A stretch of 64,000 nt of DNA from Ceriagrion tenellum (taxonomy: Eukaryota; Arthropoda; Insecta; Odonata; Coenagrionidae), in NCBI GenBank assembly GCA_963169105.1, contig OY720643.1:128826041-128890040 (forward strand), read 5' to 3'. Within the stretch, counting starts at the first letter, position 1, and every line of letters begins with the position of its first letter. Under the pieces are notes generated by a model. The model saw nothing but the letters and a program-made list of their open reading frames with translations, searched no databases and was not told the origin of the DNA. This document shows positions 52,001 through 53,913 of the stretch, in pieces. The translations under genes and the position numbers were made by a program.

Positions 52001-53913
52001 AGTTTTATTTAAGTTAATATGAATTACTTCCACGAAGTCAAGCCTGGAACCATTTCCTTCGTATGATTTTCTTCGTTTTTGAGCGTTGGGCAAAGTAAAT
52101 TTCTATCGTCGTAAGTTCCACTGATGGATTAATTAAACAACTGCGTTCGATTAAAAGTAACAAGTCCCCAGGTTTAGAAGGAATACTTCTGCACGCGTGC
52201 AGAAGGAGTTAGCGCCACAGATTGCACTATTCTTAGAAATTATATTTAGCAAACTATTATCCGAAGGCAAAGTGTCCCAACACTGGAAAATAGCCAACGT
52301 CACTCCGATATTCAAAAAAGGAAATAGAAGTGACCCAGGAAATCAACGGCCTATATCGCTAACACCACTTTCATGCAATATCCTCGAACACATTATCGTT
52401 AGTAATATTATGACATTCCTGGATAATCGTAACTTTTTACATAGCAGTCAACACTGCTTTCGTAAGGGCAGGTCCTGTGAAACACAGCTTGTGCTCTTTC
52501 TTCATGATATCCTAAAATCAAGTGAATCGAAAAAGCAAGTCGATGCGGTATTCCTTAATTTCTAGAAGGCATTTGACAAGGTTTCTCAGAAAAAAAACAC
52601 ATTAATAAATTGCATTCATGGGGAGTTAATAAAAAAATAGTGATTTGGATGAGGGAATTCATTATTCATATGAATGACCTAAGTTCTCGAGTTAGCAGTA
52701 AATTAAGATAAATTGCAGACGATACAGTATTCTACCGTGAAACACGCGAAGGCGCGGACTTTGAAGCTCTGTCATCGGACCTTAACAACGTTCATTCGTG
52801 GTGCCAGGAGTGGGGGTTTGAATTAAGTCTTAAGTAATGCACCACAGTCCACTTCCTGTGAAAGTCATCACACAATTGCCGTACCTACACTGTGGGTGGA
52901 GTAAGCATAAAATATTCAGATACAGTAAAATATCTTGGAATTACCTTAACTTCTGAACACAAATACAAAACATACGCGGCACAGCATTAAAGAAACTAGG
53001 TTTTGTTAAGCGTATGATAGGAAGGCCTTGTGAAGAAAAAGTAAAAGAGAAATGCCACTTCGTTTTTGTTAGGCCACACCTCGAATATGCCGCGAGCATT
53101 TGCGACCCTGGTCGTAATGATTTAACAAAAAAAATTAATAAAATACAAAGAAAATAAGCACGCTTCGTTAAAACCTGCTACGAGCGAACATAAAGTGTTT
53201 CACAACTTATAGAAGGCTAGAGGTGGGAGCCCCTTGAGACTCTGAGGGTACACGCTAGGCTTAGCTTGCTTGAGAAATTCCGAACTGGTGTCTTTCAGAG
53301 CGACACAGACAATATTATCATGACGCCTCACTACATCTCTAGGTCTGACAGATGCGACAAAATAAGAGAATAGAGATAAATGAAATAAGAGTCTCGTTCT
53401 CTCCGCGCACAATAAGCGACAACAATAAAAACTGAACTCCACTCAATACACTCCTATAATACACGTCACCATTTCACCTCCCAAAAACTTACATCTTTAC
53501 ACGGCTGGTGACCTACAACCCCCTGCCACACGCCCATGAGGCGGCTCGCGGGGCATTACGTAGATGTAAATGATTGGACCAAAATTTGAAGCCAAAAGAT
53601 GTTGATTATTAATGCACCTACCTTTGAAGTACCTCCCCAGATACCGCAGCATTGATTTTGGCACCAGGGGTCTCAACTTCAGTAGCTTTCCCAGGGCCCA
53701 GACGGCCGCATACTCCCACAGCTTGTTCCCCAATCTGCCTCCATCTTGCACGGTCACCACTCCCGTGACACCGCATGCCTGCTCTGTCCCATCAGCTGCA
53801 ACCGTTATTCTTCCTCGTGCTTCGTGGTAGCCGCTTGCTTGAAAAAAATGAGTCATCATGTCCGACGAAATTGTTGGCAATAGTTGATTAGAAGGCTTTT
53901 CTGCCAGGACATA
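9812..53913 (-). CDS. FUT2-like: Alpha-1,2-fucosyltransferase (GT11, FUT1/2-like), five exons, 5' partial
   Basis: This is the host gene of the window; the span covers exons and introns. Exons in order are 53913-53622, 46869-46710, 41165-41045, 26633-26373 and 10081-9812, giving 1050 coding bases from the ATG at 53859 to the TGA, or 349 residues. All introns are GT..AG with compatible phases (1, 2, 0, 0). GT11 enzymes are Golgi type II membrane proteins that move fucose from GDP-fucose to the 2-position of galactose on glycans. Visible family marks are GGRLGNK near residue 41, HVRRTD near 194-199 (donor site) and NHTIIDYGTFGSW near 292-304. No transmembrane segment lies in these exons, so a 5' anchor exon is probably missing. 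The introns total about 43 kb and are filled with mobile elements. Family assignment is firm. Exact substrate is unknown. Confidence 0.92.
10082..10905 (-). other. Start of intron 4 (3' side), no feature seen
   Basis: Intronic sequence next to the last exon. Open frames here (10495-10775) carry no recognisable domain. A GTATCTTGGGATGGATATCTTGGGA duplication-like stretch lies near 10800-10828. Confidence 0.4.
10906..11095 (+). mobile_element. RTE-like LINE, endonuclease start (copy 1, left part)
   Basis: The words AAAGTACCAATAAAAATAGG, ATGATGAGGGCTGGAAAGCT and GGAAATGGATAAAGGGAACA line up with the 5' endonuclease region of the larger RTE copy on the other strand (reverse complement of about 23225-23330). 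The match stops where a minus-strand Jockey fragment begins, and the rest of this copy resumes at about 11725. Confidence 0.7.
11100..11722 (-). mobile_element. Jockey-like LINE 3' fragment inserted in the RTE copy
   Basis: The minus strand reads NNIHSWCLEKGLELNLSKCT and VNIKYSDEVKYIGI (11470-11625), the palm end and thumb of a Jockey-like RT, then LNWELLETLRLHIWLRLPEK (11110-11185). The same residues recur in the copy at 52100-53570 (VHSWCQEWGFELSLK, WEPLETLRVHARLSLLEK). It is 5'-truncated and has an internal deletion or frameshift near 11400. Confidence 0.8.
11725..12250 (+). mobile_element. RTE-like LINE, 3' part (copy 1, right part)
   Basis: Contains LMWSAVLYGRVTWTMK, then LRKEDMNKL, AFEIWVWRRY and the 3' region with GGAAGGATGTTGGGAAAG, CTGGGAAGGGGAAGAAAGAT and TGATCGGATGAAGAAAGG. 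These are colinear with the end of the RTE copy at 15352-17603 on the other strand. The middle (endonuclease to palm) is deleted. Stops are frequent. Confidence 0.75.
12251..12935. other. Intron 4 spacer, nothing recognised
   Basis: AT-rich sequence without supported coding regions. Short open frames on both strands show no domain. Confidence 0.4.
12936..14900 (+). mobile_element. LINE with 5' leader, endonuclease and pre-RT, truncated
   Basis: The leader has a duplicated GAGCGGATG(A/G)GGAAAGCCA word (12956 and 12985). The endonuclease start is visible near 13350-13460 (a GTWNV-like GTWNVQSLNG block, then YGIDIAALTETKNKG) with many frame breaks. Pre-RT sequence occupies 14150-14720. The line KAEVKKALRNMKNGKS (14722-14769) is the start of the RT finger region, where the copy decays. 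No palm motif follows. It is a dead 3'-incomplete copy. Confidence 0.75.
15112..15205 (+). repeat. GATTC-rich low-complexity tract
   Basis: An irregular run of TCGATTCC/GATTCC words interspersed with T-runs. It separates a LINE remnant from the 3' end of the RTE copy and has no other content. Confidence 0.6.
15352..17603 (-). mobile_element. RTE-like LINE, RT and 3' end (copy 2, split by gypsy)
   Basis: Minus-strand order, 5' to 3': linker from 17603, RT at 17124-16198 (FGFRKGRSTRDVIAV, VFACCIDFEKAFDRVNW, CGVRQGCPLSPLLFNIYAEE), palm ITDDQALVSG near 16145, thumb GMKINHKKTKVM, then the C-terminal VALYGAETWTLRKEDENRLQ and a 3' UTR ending in a TAATAATAATA run at 15352-15365. Defects: a stop right after EEMVRHA (16195), a frameshift near 15890, one near 17510, and the palm reads ITDD rather than YADD. 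The endonuclease half lies at 22677-23407, past an inserted LTR element. Confidence 0.92.
17604..17783 (-). repeat. 3' LTR of the gypsy element
   Basis: On the minus strand it begins TGACGTAATATCG and ends GCTTCGACACGACA, so it has the TG..CA ends. It carries GAATAAAATG, a poly(A)-signal-like word. By eye it is identical to 22497-22676. Confidence 0.96.
17784..17799 (-). other. Polypurine tract
   Basis: On the minus strand TTTTAGGGGGGGATAT lies directly before the 3' LTR. This is the expected plus-strand primer of the element. Confidence 0.75.
17914..19293 (-). CDS. Gypsy integrase
   Basis: 459 residues, opening four bases before the pol stop, in another frame. The zinc-binding HHCC is visible (H86, H93, C123, C126). 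The catalytic triad is D155 in VVALDIMGP, D215 in LLSDNGSQFTS and E250 in NPRANPTERRNQ, with normal D-D35-E spacing. A GPY/F-like WVGPFEV module follows near residue 405. In most Ty3/gypsy elements integrase is continuous with RNase H, so the break may be a one-base indel. No obvious chromodomain. Confidence 0.95.
   Translation of the reverse strand: MMNIKGEIDIDKIRKWQENDENCRKMREWITRGTNSSQGVPNEFKMCYKGFRVENNLLMYSSHISNSPNVIVIPRANSDHILERFHDGAEAGHPGTAETYNSIRRRFFWVSMRRDIASYIQACSICAYTKPSNQKANTSMRGRRPRQPWEVVALDIMGPSPRTSRGKTNILVVTDLFARWVEAFAIPEATTGRILTLLRTEIFSRYGYPRCLLSDNGSQFTSRLWQQTLSDWGVEHWTTPTYNPRANPTERRNQDLKRVLRVHLLDKQHKTWDQYLPQSLFALRQRVNRITGYSPAELFLGRHLNRPGDWQIPSPSLEGDHVGHSEEWREEHQKEVEKRRETARRRILKQAEDLDVQEESIFESGELVLRRNHALSNKAEGYHAGLAQKWVGPFEVDQRLGQGVYSLKTVPPVKVHAADLKRVKRALRTRGVGSCNSMEEMVKPNSSDVERTRYNLSRR
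19290..21338 (-). CDS. pol: Gypsy pol: protease, reverse transcriptase, RNase H
   Basis: One open frame of 682 residues without its own ATG. Protease lies near residues 60-150 with LLDTQASHSF (73-75 is DTQ where DTG is usual) and ILGNDFL near 141. RT spans about 240-430 with VDFRKLNGRT, STLDLNSGYW and YLDDILVYS (YLDD at 389-392). RNase H starts near 535 with QTDASELGLGAVL and continues with EKRYCTAEKEALA and LYTDNSSLQWL. RT and RNase H motifs look intact; the protease Gly-to-Gln change is unusual. The frame ends at a TGA just where the integrase frame opens. Confidence 0.95.
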   Translation of the reverse strand: MPKFGGKLNPVHPWMEEDGTGNRTYLHRSATNHRRDQTWHKTRSIGQITGGSDYLRPAIAIEIQSKQFTALLDTQASHSFVNTHIAKLLKPTKPDNLTNVRGAAKNIYYNVNGQTVLKAKCSKINIELHVYIIEDLIPDLILGNDFLSRYGVIIDYTVNELFIGKDHRVRLGWMESRGHTTSPHINEIPADINFGPSEKEEEEKLITLLRGFPEVITGKIGHTTTVKHKITCRDETPIKQRPYPINLDKKKFVISKIQEMENQGLIEPSTSGWASPIVLPKKKNGEYRLCVDFRKLNGRTITDAYPMPDLRNLLKQVNGAKVFSTLDLNSGYWQVEVEEDSRPMTAFTTPRGLYQFKVMPFGLKNAPSTFVRLMDEVLSGYIGEFCQVYLDDILVYSSNLTEHLHHLARVLERLKMHGLTCQLKKCHFMSPEVEYLGHVLTAEGLGRQPEKNKAIEEMERPRTKRQVRQFLGVCGWYSSFVPNFETTATPLTDLLNGSQHFKWTEKEENAFRQIKKAICGAPRLAYLDPRRTLCLQTDASELGLGAVLFHEKEKNGKDIIEYASRKLLPTEKRYCTAEKEALAVVWAVGKFRGYLEGRKFQLYTDNSSLQWLNSVSGTKSKLMRWALLLADFDFEVRHVSGERNQAADSLSRHPNCDAMPGEVEMLEREIPSQTITETEGLL
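21314..22471 (-). pseudogene. gag: Gypsy gag, interrupted by one stop
   Basis: Two segments in the same frame (22471-22067 and 22054-21314) are separated by a single TGA. The first carries a short helix-loop-helix stretch resembling a SAP motif (KKALADRNLPTTGTKPDLR) and a coiled-coil-like region. The second has the capsid-type region and a zinc knuckle CYTCGKFGHLKDRC (C-x2-C-x4-H-x4-C) close to the C-terminus. Gag forms the particle and binds the element RNA. The frame ends CPNLEEN and stop, overlapping pol by about 25 bases in the -1 frame. Confidence 0.88.
21326..21332 (-). promoter_or_regulatory. Candidate -1 frameshift site gag/pol
   Basis: AAATTTG sits in the gag frame as A AAT TTG, fitting the X XXY YYZ slippery pattern, inside the overlap where the pol frame opens. 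It would place pol in the -1 frame, as needed. No downstream pseudoknot was evaluated. Confidence 0.5.
22476..22493 (-). other. Primer-binding site
   Basis: TGGCGACCGTGACAGGAC starts three bases after the 5' LTR. Its complement ends in CCA and resembles the 3' end of an arthropod tRNA-Arg, judged from memory and not checked against a tRNA set. Confidence 0.75.
22497..22676 (-). repeat. 5' LTR of the gypsy element
   Basis: Same 180-bp sequence as 17604-17783. Followed on the minus strand by the primer-binding site after three bases. Confidence 0.96.
22677..23407 (-). mobile_element. RTE-like LINE, endonuclease half (copy 2, 5' part)
   Basis: The minus strand reads VPIKIGTCNVRTMMRAGKLE at about 23315-23260 (start of the endonuclease), RILVVEIKARLPTFELVQVY and YMPTSKHKEEEVDGLYGQLD, then EKAVEFCRRNKLIVTNTSF and RRRYKWKMPGDTGRYQI. 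These are the usual blocks of an AP-like endonuclease, in three frames. It continues, across the gypsy element, into 17603. Stops and shifts lie near 23195, 22900 and 22700. Confidence 0.9.
23508..23669. repeat. Fold-back element, ~75-bp arms
   Basis: Arms begin CCGTATTCTCTTTGGG and end with the reverse complement CCCAAAGAGAATACGG. In between, GGACAACAGTTTCGC(T/C)TGCC is mirrored, with about three mismatches and one indel over the arm; the loop is roughly 10-15 bases. No coding capacity. It looks like a small fold-back or MITE-type element just 5' of the RTE copy. Confidence 0.9.
23670..26372. other. Intron 4 sequence with palindromic clusters, no genes
   Basis: Mostly AT-rich. Around 24530-25070 the palindromic word ATCTAATAGAT..ATCTATTAGAT recurs at least three times (about 24594, 24758 and 25030). 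Near 25490-25530 a GACAGACACACAGACAGAC run followed by TTATATGTATAGAT resembles the 3' end of an unidentified repeat. No exon-like open frame was recognised. Confidence 0.5.
26373..26633 (-). CDS. FUT2-like: Fucosyltransferase exon 4 (HxRRxD donor-binding motif)
   Basis: This 261-base phase-0 exon has a pyrimidine-rich acceptor (TTCTTTTCTTCAG) and donor ACG|GTGAGC. It encodes 87 residues including VTYIGVHVRRTDFAQWLPR, the most diagnostic GT11 motif, known to bind GDP-fucose. It then carries an amphipathic helix (YFRQAMNYFRKK) and LAFIVVSDDTNWVQNNL, equivalent to the family strand ending in a (S/T)(D/N)..W pattern. Two N-glycosylation sequons occur (NNCS, NQS). The exon joins directly to the last exon without a missing segment when compared with the known domain order. 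Confidence 0.97.
26634..28787. other. Intron 3 sequence, nothing recognised
   Basis: No mobile coding sequence or exon pattern seen between exon 4 and the tRNA-like SINE head. Short open frames are spread over both strands without domains. Confidence 0.4.
28785..28875 (+). repeat. tRNA-derived SINE head
   Basis: A pol III promoter pair is visible: box A TGGCTTAGTTGG (28791-28802) and box B GGGTTCAAATTCC (28834-28846), with spacing suited to a tRNA-derived SINE. The sequence does not close into a proper cloverleaf acceptor stem, so it is not called a tRNA gene. A T-rich stretch follows. Confidence 0.55.
28890..29207 (+). repeat. GAACRC/GYGTTC-rich block
   Basis: Words of the type GAACGC, GAACAC, GCGTTC and GTGTTC plus GAGCGT occur a dozen or more times in about 300 bp in both orientations, with no clear fixed period. 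No coding sequence. It abuts the left inverted repeat at about 29208. Confidence 0.5.
31511..32926 (-). pseudogene. DD82E (Sailor-like) IS630/Tc1/mariner transposase with one stop
   Basis: From the ATG at 32926 the frame reads MSDAKRRRKGGKLRSRER, then an HTH region (SITEACRETSKATGCSQST). The catalytic domain has VIVFTDETWIN (first Asp), IIVVDNASYHSR (second Asp) and YHCELNPIE (Glu). I count 82 residues between the second Asp and the Glu, matching the DD82E group known as Sailor. After NPIEMV a TGA (31820-31822) stands where a Trp is expected; the same frame then continues 98 codons through AKVKHYVGMK to an acidic, Ser-rich C-terminus ending YLSDS. Apart from that single nonsense change the gene looks full length (about 470 codons). 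Confidence 0.9.
33462..33518. repeat. GC-rich imperfect hairpin
   Basis: GCAAGATAGCAAGCAGCGCG (33462) is mirrored by CGCGCTGCTTGTTGTCTTGC ending at 33518; 20 of 22 arm positions pair and the loop is 13 bases. It lies upstream of the DD82E transposase, within the terminal-repeat block. Confidence 0.75.
34283..34357 (-). repeat. tRNA-derived SINE head, minus strand
   Basis: Minus-strand box A TAGCGTAGTGG (34351-34341) and box B GGTTTGATTCCCC (34308-34296) are spaced as in a tRNA. The T-stem does not pair, so this is a SINE head or tRNA pseudogene rather than a working tRNA. Confidence 0.55.
34650..34980 (+). mobile_element. Penelope-like element, RT C-terminal fragment
   Basis: The frame from 34692 reads NRSINFLDLTISLEEG, FSIFRKPTYTDHVIPADSRH and FHPLINHLFNIPL, the conserved end of Penelope-like RTs. 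It ends at NNGYP exactly where a 71-bp inverted repeat begins (34981). No GIY-YIG domain follows. Confidence 0.88.
34981..35051 (+). repeat. 71-bp inverted repeat, left copy
   Basis: GCCCCTCTGCTCGTGCACCT up to GATGGAGGTGAGCGCCTT is the reverse complement of 36435-36505, with no mismatch seen. Confidence 0.92.
35960..36434. other. GC-rich segment interrupting the LINE RT
   Basis: Bases between the broken YKAMG reading and the EVHEQRG reading do not fit RT sequence. The stretch holds TTCCCTTCCC repeats near 36313-36340. It may be part of another element's untranslated region; unresolved. Confidence 0.4.
36435..36505 (-). repeat. 71-bp inverted repeat, right copy
   Basis: Reverse complement of 34981-35051, 1.4 kb away. 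In plus orientation this copy runs straight into RT sequence (WEEVHEQRGSKR then GCKGNLLIDRCL), so the right copy is probably the original coding segment and the left one a displaced inverted copy. Confidence 0.9.
38291..40298. other. Intron 3 sequence, nothing recognised
   Basis: After the LINE end no mobile coding sequence is seen. A minus-strand open frame of 110 codons at 39129-39461 has no domain I know and does not fit the fucosyltransferase frame. Confidence 0.4.
40299..40352 (+). ncRNA. Hammerhead-like motif, weak
   Basis: CTGATGG (40316-40322), a GGAC/GTCC stem (40325-40337) and CGAAACGTC (40340-40348) follow the order of a hammerhead core. One conserved core base (A9) is replaced by G, and extra bases flank the stem. 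CTACCATCAG upstream mirrors CTGATGGTAG, forming a competing hairpin. It may be a decayed Penelope-like end. Confidence 0.3.
41045..41165 (-). CDS. FUT2-like: Fucosyltransferase exon 3
   Basis: This 121-base exon begins after TTTTAAG at 41166 with one base that completes Arg, then WIVLPEPIISFRGKPMQEEF and 20 further residues ending DWVTSE, and ends at a good donor (GAG|GTAAGG) in phase 0. The pattern QEEFRFRLRLVKKATETL matches the helical stretch that precedes the HxRRxD strand in GT11 enzymes (bulky residues, EEF, then a basic amphipathic run). The next exon continues in frame with VKDIILSNN. It sits alone in a 14-kb and a 5.5-kb intron with no mobile coding sequence around it. Confidence 0.86.
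41166..42985. other. Intron 2 sequence, nothing recognised
   Basis: No exon or mobile coding sequence seen. A 92-codon minus-strand frame at 42704-42982 has no recognisable domain and no fitting splice sites. Confidence 0.4.
42990..44410 (+). mobile_element. LINE reverse transcriptase remnant
   Basis: Pre-RT at 43004-43309 (KRISKKLWLNEKCMELVK), then ENVLKTLKNGKPPVEDGIPI (43657-43716), FIDFKKAYDSI (44069-44101, frame-shifted), RQGDGLSP (44241-44264) and ILAIADDVALIADSIND (44350-44400) with the ADD palm motif. The endonuclease part is missing. Several stops and shifts make it dead. The sequence differs from the RTE and Jockey copies in the window, so it is a separate family. Confidence 0.85.
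44411..45965 (-). mobile_element. Penelope-like element, C-terminal part with GIY-YIG, carrying an insertion
   Basis: Minus strand from 45965: RT end (YPERLLQRKILKQPASSKT), then SIIITKSLQTQCNRPRCKTC with paired cysteines, and DNIVYILLCQLCPNFYIGLS plus NIRMNDHRSRC (45545-45430), the GIY-YIG nuclease of Penelope-like elements. The 3' purine-rich tail (44411-44700) is colinear with 56990-57180. Compared with that copy, 44710-45387 is extra sequence. Confidence 0.85.
44710..45391 (+). mobile_element. ~680-bp insertion inside the Penelope-like element
   Basis: The intact relative at 57168-57183 reads straight through where this copy is split. AATG occurs on both sides (about 44706-44709 and 45388-45391), a possible target duplication. 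The inside holds a 3'-tail-like stretch with AATAAA and a (CCAA)n run (44932-44963), plus 400 bp of unknown sequence. Confidence 0.55.
45966..46709. other. Intron 2 sequence next to exon 2
   Basis: No feature recognised; AT-rich without repeats that I could identify. Confidence 0.4.
46710..46869 (-). CDS. FUT2-like: Fucosyltransferase exon 2
   Basis: This 160-base exon was found by phase matching between the neighbouring exons. The acceptor is CTGCAACAG at 46870 and the donor CAG|GTACAC follows 46710; positions +4 to +6 of the donor are poor. It starts with two bases completing an Asp codon, encodes 52 residues beginning LSVPALEDSFPGHC and ending RRNLVLH, and ends with two bases completing Arg. 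The frame is open in the one phase that joins both flanking exons. The content fits the variable middle of GT11 proteins between the GRLGN region and the region before HxRRxD. It contains a possible N-glycosylation site (NHS). The assignment rests on frame, length and position more than on a strong motif. Confidence 0.8.
46870..47945. other. Intron 1 sequence, nothing recognised
   Basis: Sequence before the acceptor of exon 2. No mobile coding sequence or RNA gene seen. Confidence 0.4.
47950..50760 (-). mobile_element. Jockey/CR1-like LINE, near full span, degenerate
   Basis: Minus-strand order: endonuclease start LLNIFYVNAKSLPRHSDRFE (50740-50680) and AVSESWSNEYIS, endonuclease end LLDLFIVNDLTKTEDYGQRP with SEHDF (50200-50120), RT finger LKLNSSGVDGINVKMIG (49520-49475), STQSALIKITDNIRRSLDEI (49260-49200), VVSQGSILGPVLFTIHIKDL (48860-48800), palm YAED followed by a stop (48750), then CDWLAINRLKLNPNKTKSII (48680-48620) and the C-terminal YKLRNCLPENIRTPSTISMF (48050-47990). 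The palm YAED (for YADD) and many stops show it is inactive. No target duplication was established. Confidence 0.88.
51213..51272 (-). other. C-rich tract, G-quadruplex potential on the minus strand
   Basis: Runs of four to five C (CCCCTCCCCCGCCCC, CCGCCCCCGCC, GCCCCCGCC) lie within 60 bp. The minus strand, which is the transcribed sense of the host gene intron, would have many G-runs. Surroundings are AT-rich. Confidence 0.6.
51300..51670. other. AT-rich spacer with recurring TCGGTT(T)ATT words
   Basis: Near 51560-51670 the word ATCGGTTTATT and variants recur five or more times without fixed period. No gene seen. Confidence 0.4.
51672..51914 (-). CDS. Unidentified 80-codon open frame
   Basis: Frame MLEIVNNTDRYCLPHEFVKD and onward, ending LLCRECMPPQ and stop. 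Composition is protein-like (balanced charges, aromatic residues, a terminal C-x2-C) and differs from the low-complexity frames around it. I recognise no family. It lies directly beside a hammerhead-like motif of probable Penelope-like origin, and may be a fragment of a mobile-element ORF or a captured exon. No splice context could be established with the fucosyltransferase. Confidence 0.3.
   Translation of the reverse strand: MLEIVNNTDRYCLPHEFVKDVYSDIIRLADKPSELIQYSLLYYKPDFSMYFETMAGEKCRRIPKKELETTLLCRECMPPQ
51935..51972 (+). ncRNA. Hammerhead-type ribozyme core (Penelope-like end)
   Basis: CTGAAGA (51937-51943) fits the CUGANGA core, GACAC-GAA-GTGTC (51945-51957) forms stem II, GAAA (51958-51961) completes the core, and ACCC/GGGT (51961-51968) forms a loopless stem III followed by C at 51969, the expected cleavage position. 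Stem I is not evident. Hammerheads of this minimal form are known from Penelope-like elements. Confidence 0.6.
52100..53570 (+). mobile_element. Jockey-like LINE, RT to 3' end, degenerate
   Basis: Plus strand: KVSQHWKIANVTPIFKKGNR and QRPISLTPLSCNILEHII (52197-52400), QHCFRKGRSCETQLVLFLHD, KAFDKVSQK after a stop (52562), IADDTVFYRE palm (52708-52740), VHSWCQEWGFELSLK, GVSIKYSDTVKYLGIT, RPHLEYAASICDP, then the tail with a GGTGACCTACAACCCCC 3' UTR ending in GTAGATGTAAATG at about 53570. Stops occur at 52565, 52640 and several later points. Related copies lie at 11100-11722 and 63190-63960. It ends about 50 bp before the exon 1 donor site. Confidence 0.9.
53622..53913 (-). CDS. FUT2-like: Fucosyltransferase exon with GRLGN motif (first exon found)
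   Basis: On the minus strand an acceptor (TTAATTAATTCAG) ends at 53914 and the frame stays open to a strong donor (AAAG|GTAGGT) at 53622. An in-frame stop lies just upstream of the acceptor, so this is an internal exon or its start is the paired ATG at 53859. It encodes VVTVQDGGRLGNKLWEYA, the conserved N-terminal part of the GT11 catalytic domain, then ends LGRYFK with one base of the next codon (phase 1). The predicted residues before the motif contain no hydrophobic anchor, unlike complete family members, which have a cytoplasmic tail and membrane segment there. A Jockey-type LINE ends about 50 bp past the donor. Confidence 0.93.

Noticed and set aside
53497..53621. Extension of the exon 1 frame past the donor
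   Set aside because: The reading beyond FKG runs into the LINE 3' tail; AAAG|GTAGGT is a strong donor and the frame joins exon 2.
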